28,270 bases of DNA from Neisseriaceae bacterium (GTDB lineage Bacteria; Pseudomonadota; Gammaproteobacteria; Burkholderiales; Neisseriaceae). A model generated the notes under the pieces. That model was not told the origin of the DNA, did not search any database, and saw only the letters and a list, made by a program, of their open reading frames with translations. Position 1 is the stretch's first letter; each line of letters begins with the position of its first letter. Below are positions 14,482 to 22,972 of this stretch, in pieces. The translations under genes and the position numbers were made by a program. The stretch spans positions 1 through 28,270 of the forward strand of contig JAFSQZ010000057.1 in the NCBI GenBank assembly GCA_017446355.1, written 5' to 3'.

Positions 14482-14513
14482 TTCAATTTCCTTTAATCAA
14501 TTCCCAATGGTTA

Positions 14514-15497
14514 TCATCTTTCCAAACCAACAGGAGGCCAAGATTCAAGTTTAGAACCCAAGGCTAAACCTTTAGACGCCAAAACTTCTTTGATTTCATT
14601 CAAAGATTTACGACCTAAATTTGGCGTTTTGAGTAACTCGGTTTCTGTACGTTGAATCAAGTCACCGATATAATAGATGTCTTCGGCTTTTAGGCAGTTT
14701 GCGGAACGTACAGTCAGTTCCAAATCGTCTACTGGACGTAATAATACAGGATCAATAGGAGGTGCTTTCTCTTCTTCAACCTCTGCTGGAGTACCTTCCA
14801 AATCAGCAAAGATAGACATTTGATCAATAAGAATGCGTGCTGCAGTACGAACTGCCTCCTCTGGATCAATCGCACCATTGGTTTCAATGTCTAAAATAAG
14901 ACCATCTAAATCTGTACGCTGCTCAACACGCGCAGCTTCCACTTCAAAGCTTACTCGGCTAATAGGTGAAAAACTTGCATCTAGTTGAATCGCACCAATT
15001 TTGTTGTGTTCTTTATTTTGACGACGACCAGAAACGGTTTGGTAACCACGCCCTTTCTCAACCTTAACTTCCATTTCAATAGAGCCAGATTCAGCCAAAT
15101 GACAGATCACTTGCTCTGGATTGATAATTTCTACATCATGAGAAATTTCAAAATCACTCGCTAAAACTGGACCTGAACCTGATTTTTTCAAAGAAATGGT
15201 TGCTTCTGTTTTGTTACCATGTAACTTAAATACAACACCTTTGATGTTCAATAAAATATCAACGACATCTTCTTGAACACCGTCCAGTGTTGAGTATTCA
15301 TGTAACACGTTAGTGATAACAACTTCTGTTGGAGCGTAGCCATTCATTGATGACAGTAAGATACGACGCAAAGCATTACCTAAAGTATGACCGAAACCAC
15401 GTTCAAACGGCTGCATACTCACACGCGCACGCGTAGCAGAAAGTGTTTCCACATCAATTTGACGAGGTTTCAAGAATTCGGAAGTGCTGTTTTGCAT
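14514..15497 (-). CDS. rpoA: RNA polymerase alpha subunit
   Basis: 327 aa. The N-terminal assembly domain (about 1-232) includes MQPFERGFGHTLGNALRRIL, which contacts beta. An acidic linker (EVEEEKAP) leads to the C-terminal domain (about 250-315). There LTVRSANCLKAEDI holds the arginine that binds UP-element DNA, and TPNLGRKSLNEIKEVL is the second helix pair. Position between rpsD and rplQ is the standard alpha-operon order. Confidence 0.98.
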   Translation of the reverse strand: MQNSTSEFLKPRQIDVETLSATRARVSMQPFERGFGHTLGNALRRILLSSMNGYAPTEVVITNVLHEYSTLDGVQEDVVDILLNIKGVVFKLHGNKTEATISLKKSGSGPVLASDFEISHDVEIINPEQVICHLAESGSIEMEVKVEKGRGYQTVSGRRQNKEHNKIGAIQLDASFSPISRVSFEVEAARVEQRTDLDGLILDIETNGAIDPEEAVRTAARILIDQMSIFADLEGTPAEVEEEKAPPIDPVLLRPVDDLELTVRSANCLKAEDIYYIGDLIQRTETELLKTPNLGRKSLNEIKEVLASKGLALGSKLESWPPVGLER

Positions 15498-15524
15498 TTA
15501 ACTGTCCTTCACTGTACCAATTTA

Positions 15525-16145
15525 TTATTTAGAGTAGAATTCAACCACTAATTGTTCATTAATATCACTGTACAATTCTGTACGTTCTGGAACGTTTTTG
15601 AAAACGCCCTCCAATTTGGTTGCATCTACACTTACCCAAGTTGGCAAGCCAATTTGAGTAGCCAAATTCAATGCTTCTTGAATACGAACTTGTTTTTTTG
15701 CTTTCTCACGAACAGCAACAACATCACCCGCTTTTACTTGATAAGAAGGAATATTGACTACTTGACCATTTACGGTAATGGCTTTATGTGATACCAATTG
15801 ACGCGCTTCGGCACGAGTTGAACCAAAGCCCATACGATATACCACATTGTCTAAACGAGACTCTAATAGTTGAAGCAATAACTCACCAGTTGAACCTTTG
15901 CGACGATCTGCTTCTGCAAAGTAACGACGAAATTGACGCTCCAATACGCCATAAATACGGCGAATTTTTTGTTTTTCACGCAATTGCAAACCGTAGTCTG
16001 ATAAGCGTGGTTTTTTAGCTCCATGTTGTCCAGGAGCTGATTCCATTTTACATTTAGTTTCTAAAGAGCGACGCGCACTCTTTAAAAATAAATCCGTGCC
16101 TTCACGACGTGCTAATTTGCACTTTGGACCTAAATAACGTGCCAT
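15525..16145 (-). CDS. rpsD: 30S ribosomal protein S4
   Basis: 206 aa from MARYLGPKCKLARREG; an in-frame TTG two codons upstream is not needed. The S4 RNA-binding domain (LDNVVYRMGFGSTRAEARQL) is at about 97-116. S4 nucleates 30S assembly and, in Escherichia coli, represses the alpha operon; no specific operator can be identified by eye here. It lacks the N-terminal CxxC pairs of zinc-binding S4: only Cys10 is kept in the usual region, with Cys33 apart. Confidence 0.97.
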   Translation of the reverse strand: MARYLGPKCKLARREGTDLFLKSARRSLETKCKMESAPGQHGAKKPRLSDYGLQLREKQKIRRIYGVLERQFRRYFAEADRRKGSTGELLLQLLESRLDNVVYRMGFGSTRAEARQLVSHKAITVNGQVVNIPSYQVKAGDVVAVREKAKKQVRIQEALNLATQIGLPTWVSVDATKLEGVFKNVPERTELYSDINEQLVVEFYSK

Positions 16146-16158
16146 TCTCAATCACTCC

Positions 16159-16554
16159 TTAAATACGACGTTTTTTGGGTGGACGGCAACCGTTGTGAGG
16201 TAACGGTGTTACGTCAGTAATGCTTGTAATTTTAAAACCCAAGTTATTGAGCGCACGCACAGAAGATTCACGACCAGGTCCAGGACCTTTAATGCGAACT
16301 TCTAAATTTTTCACGCCATATTCTTGGGCAACTTTACCAGCTGCTTCTGCTGCTACCTGTGCAGCGAAAGGTGTACTTTTACGCGAACCTTTAAAACCAG
16401 CACCGCCAGAGGTAGCCCAAGACAACGCATTGCCCTGACGATCAGTGATCGTAATGATGGTATTGTTGAAAGATGCATGAACATGCACAATGCCTTCATT
16501 TACGGTTTTACGTATTTTTTTGCGTACACGTGATGCTGTGTTTGCTTTAGCCAT
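16159..16554 (-). CDS. rpsK: 30S ribosomal protein S11
   Basis: 131 aa. VHASFNNTIITITDRQGNAL and the C-terminal PHNGCRPPKKRRI are diagnostic. Part of the 30S platform near the Shine-Dalgarno helix. It is 13 bp before rpsD and 14 bp after rpsM. Confidence 0.98.
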   Translation of the reverse strand: MAKANTASRVRKKIRKTVNEGIVHVHASFNNTIITITDRQGNALSWATSGGAGFKGSRKSTPFAAQVAAEAAGKVAQEYGVKNLEVRIKGPGPGRESSVRALNNLGFKITSITDVTPLPHNGCRPPKKRRI

Positions 16555-16568
16555 TGTAATTCCTTAAA

Positions 16569-16931
16569 TTATTTTTTACCAGCAATCGCTTTGCGTGGAC
16601 CTTTACGAGTACGTGCATTGGTACGCGTACGCTGACCGCGACAAGGCAAACCACGACGATGACGCAAGCCACGATAGCAGCCCATGTCAATTAAGCGTTT
16701 AATATTCATTGTTACTTCACGACGCAAATCGCCTTCTACTTCATATTGAGCAACTTGCTCACGCAAAGCTTCCAATTGTGCCTCGTCCAAATCTTTCACT
16801 TTAATGCTGCCTGAAACATTTGCAGCTTCGCAAATTTTCTTTGCACGAGTAGCACCAATACCATAAATAGCCTGTAAGCCCATTACGATATGTGCATTAT
16901 TAGGGATATTTACCCCTGCAATACGAGCCAT
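16569..16931 (-). CDS. rpsM: 30S ribosomal protein S13
   Basis: 120 aa. MARIAGVNIPNNAHIVMGLQ and the basic C-terminus GLPCRGQRTRTNARTRKGP are standard. S13 lies in the 30S head and touches the P-site tRNA. A degenerate DUS (ATGCTGCCTGAA) at 16806-16817 encodes NVSGSI in a variable loop. Confidence 0.98.
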   Translation of the reverse strand: MARIAGVNIPNNAHIVMGLQAIYGIGATRAKKICEAANVSGSIKVKDLDEAQLEALREQVAQYEVEGDLRREVTMNIKRLIDMGCYRGLRHRRGLPCRGQRTRTNARTRKGPRKAIAGKK

Positions 16932-16990
16932 AATTTTTCCTTTAAAGAGAAAAGCTGATTAGTTTAACACAAACTTACTACTATGTAAAA

Positions 16991-17104
16991 CTAGCCTTGA
17001 CGTTGTTTGTGACGTGGGTCAGTACAAATGACACGAACTACACGGTTACGACGAATAACTTTGCAGTTGCGACAAATGGGTTTTACTGAAGGTTGTACAC
17101 GCAT
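16991..17104 (-). CDS. rpmJ: 50S ribosomal protein L36
   Basis: 37 aa, MRVQPSVKPICRNCKVIRRN then RVVRVICTDPRHKQRQG. Too short for the usual ORF size cut-off. All zinc ligands are kept (Cys11, Cys14, Cys27, His32), so this is the zinc-binding form. It lies between infA and rpsM, the order seen in Neisseria and other Betaproteobacteria. Confidence 0.97.
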   Translation of the reverse strand: MRVQPSVKPICRNCKVIRRNRVVRVICTDPRHKQRQG

Positions 17105-17135
17105 ATTTACTTCCTTTATCCAAGTATATAAATAG

Positions 17136-17354
17136 TCAACGAGCTCGGAAAACGATGCGAGCACGCGTTAAATCATAAGGAGTCATTTCAACAGTTACTT
17201 TGTCGCCTGGCAAAATACGGATATAGTGCATTCGCATTTTGCCAGAGATATGACCGAGAACTTCGTGTCCGTTTTCCAACTTTACTTTGAATGTTGCATT
17301 GGGCAAAGTTTCTAAAATTTCACCCTGCATTTGAATGGTATCTTCTTTTGCCAT
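17136..17354 (-). CDS. infA: Translation initiation factor IF-1
   Basis: 72 aa from MAKEDTIQMQGEILETLPN. An S1-like OB fold (GHISGKMRMHYIRILPGDKV). It occupies the A site of the 30S subunit during initiation. Its start overlaps or abuts the secY stop (17357). In Escherichia coli infA is elsewhere; its place here is typical of Betaproteobacteria. Confidence 0.97.
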   Translation of the reverse strand: MAKEDTIQMQGEILETLPNATFKVKLENGHEVLGHISGKMRMHYIRILPGDKVTVEMTPYDLTRARIVFRAR

Positions 17355-17356
17355 AA

Positions 17357-18652
17357 TCAATCACGAGTGGTTACTTTATCGGAGCGTTTAATAAAATCTT
17401 CATAACGCTGTGTTGTATTGTATGAACTAATTTGTGTACTAAAATCCATCACCACCACAACCAAAATCAATAAAGATGTACCACCTAAATAAAAGGGAAT
17501 TCCAAGGTATGATGTCAAAATCTCTGGAATCAAACAAACAACAGTGATGTACAAAGCACCAAACAAGGTTAAACACAGTACAATTTTTTCCAAGTAACGA
17601 GATGTTTGCTCACCTGGACGAATACTTGGAATAAATGCACCGCTTTTCTTTAAATTTTCCGCCATTTCTTTTGGATTAAAAGTTAATGCTGTGTAGAAAT
17701 AACAGAAAAAGATAATTGCTGATGCAAAGACAACAGTAAAAATAGGTTGTCCATGCTGCATCATTCCAAGAATTTTTCCTAGCAAACTATTTGGGTTATT
17801 GCCCACCCAACTCATTAACACTGTTGGAAACATAATGATGCTAGAAGCAAAAATAGGGGGAATTACACCAGCCATATTAAGCTTAAAAGGCATAAAAACA
17901 GACTGTCTACCCATCTGGCGTTTTGCATAGTGTATTGGTACTTTTCGTTGAGCACTTTCAAAACATACCACTGCATACGTAAGCAGTGCTGCACCCACAA
18001 CAACTGCGATGCTGGTCAATATTCCAATGGAATCACGCAAAGTCCAAAGCTGCATAATTCCTTTAGGAATACCTGCCACAATACCCGCAGTAATGAGAAG
18101 TGATATACCGTTACCAATTCCACGTTCAGTTATCTGCTCACCCAACCACATCAAAAACATTGTGCCACCCACTAAACAGGTGATGGTTGAGATGTAAAAC
18201 TCAATCGCTGGAATCACAACAATTTGCTGTTGCAAAACAAATGCTGCCACACCAAAACTTTGCATCGCTGCCAAAACCACTGTTCCCATGCGAGTGTATT
18301 TTGTTATGATTTTACGACCACTTTCTCCCTCTTTTTTCAATGCTTTCAAAGATGGGATAATTTCTGATGCCAATTGCATAACAATTGATGCAGAAATATA
18401 CGGCATAATACCAATTGCAAACACACTAAAACGCTCAAGAGAGCCTCCCGAGAACATATTTAACATGTCTAGGATTCCGCTCCCTTGCGTCTTATAGAGA
18501 TCAGCTAATGCGGCTGCATCGACACCTGGAACAGGAACGTGTGCACCAATTCTGAATACAATTAGTGCACCCATTAAAAACATTATTCTTTTACGCAATT
18601 CAGGATTGCTAAATAATGTTTTCATTCCCGAAGTAGAAAATTGATTCGCCAC
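17357..18652 (-). CDS. secY: Preprotein translocase subunit SecY
   Basis: 431 aa with ten membrane helices. It forms the SecYEG channel in the inner membrane; SecB in this window feeds the same pathway. Hallmarks are SGGSLERFSVFAIGIMPYISASI in helix 2, the SecA/ribosome-binding loop with RKVPIHYAKRQMGRQSVFMP, and SGAFIPSIRPGEQTSRYLEK in the next cytoplasmic loop. Length is close to the 443-aa Escherichia coli protein. Confidence 0.98.
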   Translation of the reverse strand: MANQFSTSGMKTLFSNPELRKRIMFLMGALIVFRIGAHVPVPGVDAAALADLYKTQGSGILDMLNMFSGGSLERFSVFAIGIMPYISASIVMQLASEIIPSLKALKKEGESGRKIITKYTRMGTVVLAAMQSFGVAAFVLQQQIVVIPAIEFYISTITCLVGGTMFLMWLGEQITERGIGNGISLLITAGIVAGIPKGIMQLWTLRDSIGILTSIAVVVGAALLTYAVVCFESAQRKVPIHYAKRQMGRQSVFMPFKLNMAGVIPPIFASSIIMFPTVLMSWVGNNPNSLLGKILGMMQHGQPIFTVVFASAIIFFCYFYTALTFNPKEMAENLKKSGAFIPSIRPGEQTSRYLEKIVLCLTLFGALYITVVCLIPEILTSYLGIPFYLGGTSLLILVVVVMDFSTQISSYNTTQRYEDFIKRSDKVTTRD

Positions 18653-18662
18653 GAAATACGCC

Positions 18663-19097
18663 TTATTCTTCTACTTTACCACCAGCAGCTTCAATAGCAG
18701 CTTGTGCGCCTTTGGTTACTTTGATACCTTTTAAAGTTACTGCTTTATTCAGGCTGCCTGAAGCAATAACTTTAACCACTTGTGCATGAGCAGGTACTAA
18801 ACCCACTTGTTTTAATGCCAATACATCAATGACATCAACAGCAACCATTGCTAAATCATTCAAGCGAATTTCTGCATTGAATTTAGCACTTAAAGATTTA
18901 AAGCCACGTTTAGGTAAGCGACGTTGCAAAGGCATTTGACCACCCTCAAAGCCAACTTTGTGAAAACCACCAGCACGGCTTTTTTGACCTTTGTGACCAC
19001 GACCACCTGTTTTACCTAAACCTGAACCAATACCACGACCAACACGACGTGCGGTATGTGTTGCACCTTCTGCTGGTTGAATAGTGTTTAAATACAT
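18663..19097 (-). CDS. rplO: 50S ribosomal protein L15
   Basis: 144 aa. The Gly/Arg-rich N-terminus (RRVGRGIGSGLGKTGGRGHK) reaches into 23S rRNA. The only full DUS in the ribosomal cluster, a palindrome at 18748-18762, encodes ASGSLNK in a C-terminal loop. It starts 2 bp after the rpmD stop. Confidence 0.98.
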   Translation of the reverse strand: MYLNTIQPAEGATHTARRVGRGIGSGLGKTGGRGHKGQKSRAGGFHKVGFEGGQMPLQRRLPKRGFKSLSAKFNAEIRLNDLAMVAVDVIDVLALKQVGLVPAHAQVVKVIASGSLNKAVTLKGIKVTKGAQAAIEAAGGKVEE

Positions 19098-19099
19098 AA

Positions 19100-19282
19100 T
19101 TATTGCTCTACTTTCAACAAGTAGCTGATTTTGTTAATCATGCCACGATTTTCAGGGGTATCTAAAACCTCAACAGTATGCTCACGACGGCGTAAGCCTA
19201 AACCACGAGCACATGCACGATGAGATTCAATGGTACCAATTAAGCTTTTAACCAACGTTACTTTGATTTTTTTATCACTCAT
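19100..19282 (-). CDS. rpmD: 50S ribosomal protein L30
   Basis: 60 aa, KIKVTLVKSLIGTIESHRAC ... LGLRRREHTVEVLDTPENRG. Its ATG overlaps the last codons of rpsE by 8 bp, implying translational coupling. Confidence 0.97.
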   Translation of the reverse strand: MSDKKIKVTLVKSLIGTIESHRACARGLGLRRREHTVEVLDTPENRGMINKISYLLKVEQ

Positions 19283-19793
19283 TGGTTACTCCTAAAATTT
19301 CTTCCACTGTTAAACCACGTTTCGCTGCAATTTCAGCAGGAGTGTACAGTTTAGAAAGACCGTCCAAAGTTGCGCGAACAATGTTGTATGGATTGGTTGA
19401 ACCGTGTACTTTTGCAGAAATATTGTGTACACCCATTGCATCAAATACCAAACGCATTGGACCACCTGCTTTCACACCACTACCTTCTTTTGCAGGCTGC
19501 ATAAACACTTTAGTTGCACCGTGTTTACCAATTACTTCGTGATGAATTGTGCCATTTTTTAAAGGTACTTTAATCATATTGCGACGTGCTTGATCCATAG
19601 CTTTTTGTACAGCTACAGGCACTTCGCGTGATTTACCTTTACCCATACCAACACGACCATCACCATCACCAACTACTGTCAAAGCGGAGAACGCCATAAT
19701 ACGACCACCTTTGACCACTTTGGTTACACGATTTACGGCAACCATCTTCTCGATCAAGCCATCACCGCGTTCTTCTATTTCATGTTTTGCCAT
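19275..19793 (-). CDS. rpsE: 30S ribosomal protein S5
   Basis: 172 aa. The double-stranded RNA-binding part (LIEKMVAVNRVTKVVKGGR) is followed by the GKGKSREVPVAVQKA and AKVHGSTNPYNIVRATLDGL motifs. S5 supports decoding accuracy and mRNA unwinding at the entry tunnel. Confidence 0.98.
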   Translation of the reverse strand: MAKHEIEERGDGLIEKMVAVNRVTKVVKGGRIMAFSALTVVGDGDGRVGMGKGKSREVPVAVQKAMDQARRNMIKVPLKNGTIHHEVIGKHGATKVFMQPAKEGSGVKAGGPMRLVFDAMGVHNISAKVHGSTNPYNIVRATLDGLSKLYTPAEIAAKRGLTVEEILGVTNE

Positions 19794-19808
19794 TTTGGTC
19801 TCCGAATA

Positions 19809-20162
19809 TTAGAAGCTTAAACCATTTTCACGAGCCGCTTCAGCCAAAGCTTTAACACGACCATGATATTGGAAGCCTGAACGGTCAAAAGCAACTTTTT
19901 CCACACCAACAGCTTTTGCTTTCTCTGCAATACGTTTGCCTACAACTGCTGCTGCTTCTGTGTTACCACCAGATTTCAAATCTTTACGTACTTCAGCTTC
20001 AACTGTGGAAGCAGATGCCAATACTTTGTCACCTTCTGCACTGATGATTTGAGCATAAATATGACTGTTGGTACGGAACACACACAAACGTACGATGTTC
20101 AAATCTGCGATACGAGCACGAGTTTTACGTGCTCTACGTAATCTTGCGATTTTTTTATTCAT
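19809..20162 (-). CDS. rplR: 50S ribosomal protein L18
   Basis: 117 aa, with the basic N-terminus (KKIARLRRARKTRARIADLN) and FDRSGFQYHGRVKALAEAAR near the C-terminus. Binds 5S rRNA with L5. Confidence 0.98.
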   Translation of the reverse strand: MNKKIARLRRARKTRARIADLNIVRLCVFRTNSHIYAQIISAEGDKVLASASTVEAEVRKDLKSGGNTEAAAVVGKRIAEKAKAVGVEKVAFDRSGFQYHGRVKALAEAARENGLSF

Positions 20163-20176
20163 GACTACAGCCTCAA

Positions 20177-20710
20177 TTATTTTTTCTTAGCTTCTTTCAT
20201 GACAACCACTTCGTCTGCATAGCGAACGCCTTTACCTTTGTAAGGTTCAGGTGGGCGGTAACCACGAATTTCAGCAGCTGCCTGACCAACAGCTTGTTTA
20301 TCTGCACCAGTCAGTACGATTTCAGTTTGAGAAGGAGTTGCAACACTTACGCCTTCTGGCATTTGATATGCAATAGGGTGTGAAAAACCTAATGAAAGGT
20401 TTAAAACATTACCTTGTGCTTGTGCACGGTAACCCACACCAATTAGTGTTAATTTTTTCTCAAAACCTTCTGATACGCCTTTAACCATATTGGCAACTAA
20501 AGCACGAACAGTACCTGACATTGCAGCAGCATGCTTGCTTTCGTCAGCAGCTGCAAAAGTTAATTGACCATCTTTCAATTCAACTTTTACTGCACCAGTT
20601 AAGGGTAATGTCAATGAATCTTTTTTGCCTTTAACAGTTAATTGATTGGTTTCTACTTTTACTTCTACGCCAGTAGGTACAGTTACTGGATTTTTCGCAA
20701 CGCGAGACAT
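20177..20710 (-). CDS. rplF: 50S ribosomal protein L6
   Basis: 177 aa with two related RNA-binding domains. MSRVAKNPVTVPTGVEV and the C-terminal EPYKGKGVRYADEVV signature identify it. Lies near the sarcin-ricin loop in the large subunit. Confidence 0.98.
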   Translation of the reverse strand: MSRVAKNPVTVPTGVEVKVETNQLTVKGKKDSLTLPLTGAVKVELKDGQLTFAAADESKHAAAMSGTVRALVANMVKGVSEGFEKKLTLIGVGYRAQAQGNVLNLSLGFSHPIAYQMPEGVSVATPSQTEIVLTGADKQAVGQAAAEIRGYRPPEPYKGKGVRYADEVVVMKEAKKK

Positions 20711-20728
20711 CTTTAAAACTCTCCCTAA

Positions 20729-21121
20729 TTAGGCAACAATACAAAGCAACTCACCACCAACACCAGCAGCGCGAGCTTTACGATCAGTCATCACTCCTTT
20801 TGAAGTGCTTACAATCGCAATACCCAAACCGTTCATAACAGTAGGAATTTCTTCCGAACCTTTATAAACGCGCAAACCTGGGCGTGATACACGTTTGATT
20901 TGTTCAATTACTGGCTTGCCTGCATAGTATTTCAATGAAACTGATAAAACAGGTTTTACATCAGCAGAAACTGAAAAATCTTCGATATAACCCTCTTCTT
21001 TCAAAACTTGTGCAATCGCGCATTTAAGTTTTGATGAAGGCATTGCCACCGCTACTTTATTAGAGCGCTGTGCATTACGGATACGGGTCAACATATCGGA
21101 AATAGGATCATGCATACTCAT
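20729..21121 (-). CDS. rpsH: 30S ribosomal protein S8
   Basis: 130 aa: MHDPISDMLTRIRNAQRSNK at the start and GLGIAIVSTSKGVMTDRKAR near the end. In Escherichia coli S8 also represses this operon by binding the mRNA near the start of rplE; I did not identify that fold here. Confidence 0.98.
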   Translation of the reverse strand: MSMHDPISDMLTRIRNAQRSNKVAVAMPSSKLKCAIAQVLKEEGYIEDFSVSADVKPVLSVSLKYYAGKPVIEQIKRVSRPGLRVYKGSEEIPTVMNGLGIAIVSTSKGVMTDRKARAAGVGGELLCIVA

Positions 21122-21135
21122 TTCTTATACTCCTA

Positions 21136-21441
21136 TTACCAAGAGGCTTTAATAACACCCGGAATATCACCACGCATAGCGATTTCACGGATTTTGATAC
21201 GACCCAAACCGAATTTACGGAATACACCACGTGGACGACCAGTAAGCGCACAACGACGACGTTGACGAACAGGCGATGCATTGCGTGGAATGGATTGTAA
21301 TTTCAGACGAGCTTCGAAACGCTCTTCATCTGTTGCATTCGCATCATTGATGACTGCAAAAATAGCTGCGCGTTTTGCAGCGTATTTTTTAGCCAAAGCA
21401 ACACGCTTAGCTTCACGATTAATAAGTGCTTTCTTAGCCAT
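21136..21441 (-). CDS. rpsN: 30S ribosomal protein S14
   Basis: 101 aa, the long zinc-free form: the CxxC pairs of the short type are absent and only one Cys remains, in RRRCALTGRPRGVFRKFGL. In contrast L36 in the same operon keeps its zinc ligands. Confidence 0.98.
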   Translation of the reverse strand: MAKKALINREAKRVALAKKYAAKRAAIFAVINDANATDEERFEARLKLQSIPRNASPVRQRRRCALTGRPRGVFRKFGLGRIKIREIAMRGDIPGVIKASW

Positions 21442-21443
21442 AA

Positions 21444-21983
21444 TTAACCTTTAAACGGAAATTTAAATAAAGACAATAAAGCTTTCGCTTCTTCGTCAGT
21501 TTTTGCAGTAGTGGTGATGGTGATGTTTAAACCGCGCAAAGCGTCGATTTTATCGTATTCAATTTCTGGGAAAATGATTTGTTCACGAACACCCATATTG
21601 TAGTTACCGCGACCATCAAAAGATTTGCCATTTACGCCACGGAAGTCGCGCACACGAGGCAAAGCAATGGTTACCAAACGATCCAAGAATTCAAACATTC
21701 TTTCACGACGCAATGTAACTTTACAACCTACTGGATAGTTATCACGAATTTTAAATCCTGCGATAGATTTGCGTGCCACAGTAACAACAGGTTTTTGACC
21801 TGCGATTTTTTGCAAATCAGCTACAGCATGTTCCATTACTTTTTTATCAGCAACTGCTTCACCCACACCCATATTTAAGGTGATTTTTTCAATGCGAGGC
21901 ACTTCCATAATGGATTTGTAGCCGAATTGTTTCATCAATTCAGGCACAACTGTGTTTTTATAAAAATCTTGCAAACGTGCCAT
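21444..21983 (-). CDS. rplE: 50S ribosomal protein L5
   Basis: 179 aa, same length as in Escherichia coli. EVPRIEKITLNMGVGEA and the C-terminal LNITITTTAKTDEEAKALL are standard. Binds 5S rRNA and contacts P-site tRNA. Two bases separate it from each neighbour, rplX upstream and rpsN downstream. Confidence 0.98.
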   Translation of the reverse strand: MARLQDFYKNTVVPELMKQFGYKSIMEVPRIEKITLNMGVGEAVADKKVMEHAVADLQKIAGQKPVVTVARKSIAGFKIRDNYPVGCKVTLRRERMFEFLDRLVTIALPRVRDFRGVNGKSFDGRGNYNMGVREQIIFPEIEYDKIDALRGLNITITTTAKTDEEAKALLSLFKFPFKG

Positions 21984-21985
21984 AA

Positions 21986-22321
21986 TTAAACCTCACGATT
22001 AACTGGTACTTCTGCACCGTTTGATTTGAAGATGCGAACTCGTTTTACTTTGCCTTCACCTTCAACTAATTTAATACCAACACGGTCTGCTTTTTGGGTT
22101 TCAGGATTGAAAATCGCTACGTTAGAAATTGCCAAAGGCATTTCTTTTGTAATAATACCACCTTCAATACCACGCATTTGGTTTGGTTTTTGATGACGTT
22201 TAACAACGTTTACACCTTCAACCACCACTTTTTCACCCAGAACACGTACTACTTTACCTTGTTTACCTTTATCTTTACCAGCGATAATGATAACTTGGTC
22301 GCCTTTAATAATTTTGTTCAT
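21986..22321 (-). CDS. rplX: 50S ribosomal protein L24
   Basis: 111 aa. KOW motif (GDQVIIIAGKDKGKQGKVVRV) at about 7-27. An early assembly protein that binds the 5' domain of 23S rRNA. Confidence 0.98.
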   Translation of the reverse strand: MNKIIKGDQVIIIAGKDKGKQGKVVRVLGEKVVVEGVNVVKRHQKPNQMRGIEGGIITKEMPLAISNVAIFNPETQKADRVGIKLVEGEGKVKRVRIFKSNGAEVPVNREV

Positions 22322-22333
22322 CGCTAACCTTCC

Positions 22334-22702
22334 TTACAGCACTTCAGGTGCTAATGAAACAATTTTCATAAAACGTTCAGTACGTAACTCGCGAGTTACT
22401 GGACCGAAAATACGTGTACCCATTGGTTCAAGTTTGTTGTTTAACAATACCGCAGCATTGTTATCAAACTTAATCAACGCGCCATCTGGACGACGAATAC
22501 CTTTTGCAGTACGAACCACAACAGCATTGTAAACATCACCTTTTTTAACGCGCCCACGTGGAGCAGCATCTTTTACTGCTACTTTAATAATGTCGCCAAC
22601 ATTAGCGTAGCGACGCTTAGAGCCGCCTAAAACTTTGATACACATCACGCGACGCGCACCAGAGTTGTCAGCCACATCTAAGATGGTCTGCATTTGAATC
22701 AT
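22334..22702 (-). CDS. rplN: 50S ribosomal protein L14
   Basis: 122 aa, MIQMQTILDVADNSGARRVM and RELRTERFMKIVSLAPEVL. First gene of the operon in this window. In many bacteria rpsQ and the S10 operon lie directly upstream; here the next 270 bases hold a promoter, leader and DUS copies but no ribosomal gene. Confidence 0.98.
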   Translation of the reverse strand: MIQMQTILDVADNSGARRVMCIKVLGGSKRRYANVGDIIKVAVKDAAPRGRVKKGDVYNAVVVRTAKGIRRPDGALIKFDNNAAVLLNNKLEPMGTRIFGPVTRELRTERFMKIVSLAPEVL

Positions 22703-22740
22703 GTTTATAAGCCTTTAAAAAATCCAACTTAATTTACCAC

Positions 22741-22757
22741 TTTCAGGCTGCCTGAAA
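22741..22757. repeat. DNA uptake sequence in the spc operon leader
   Basis: TTTCAGGCTGCCTGAAA, about 40 bp upstream of the rplN start. Next to it, 22762-22778 is a small AT-rich palindrome (TTTGCTTTTAAAGCAAA, allowing one offset). Both would be in the leader transcript. Confidence 0.92.
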
Positions 22758-22854
22758 ACTTTTGCTTTTAAAGCAAACCTGAAACCTAGAGGTTCTAGCA
22801 AATCAGTCTTGGTCCCAAAGGGAGAATGCCTAATATAGGCGAAAAGAAACGCGG

Positions 22855-22883
22855 ATTATATTTCGTTTTATTGGTTTTGACAA
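22855..22883 (-). promoter_or_regulatory. Predicted strong promoter of the spc-alpha ribosomal operon
   Basis: On minus: TTGTCA (22878-22883), a 17-bp spacer, TATAAT (22855-22860). It is near consensus. The leader to rplN is about 145 bases and contains short inverted repeats (CTAGAACCTCTAG) and a DUS. Confidence 0.8.
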
Positions 22884-22950
22884 GTTCCTATTTCATTTTA
22901 TTTTATTTTACTTCTGTTTAATTGTATTTAAATGCTGTCCAAAAAGGCGG

Positions 22951-22967
22951 TTTCAGGCTGCCTGAAA
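22951..22967. repeat. DNA uptake sequence, palindromic
   Basis: TTTCAGGCTGCCTGAAA just after the stop of the secreted-protein gene (minus) and upstream of the spc promoter. Confidence 0.95.
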
Positions 22968-22972
22968 AAACT

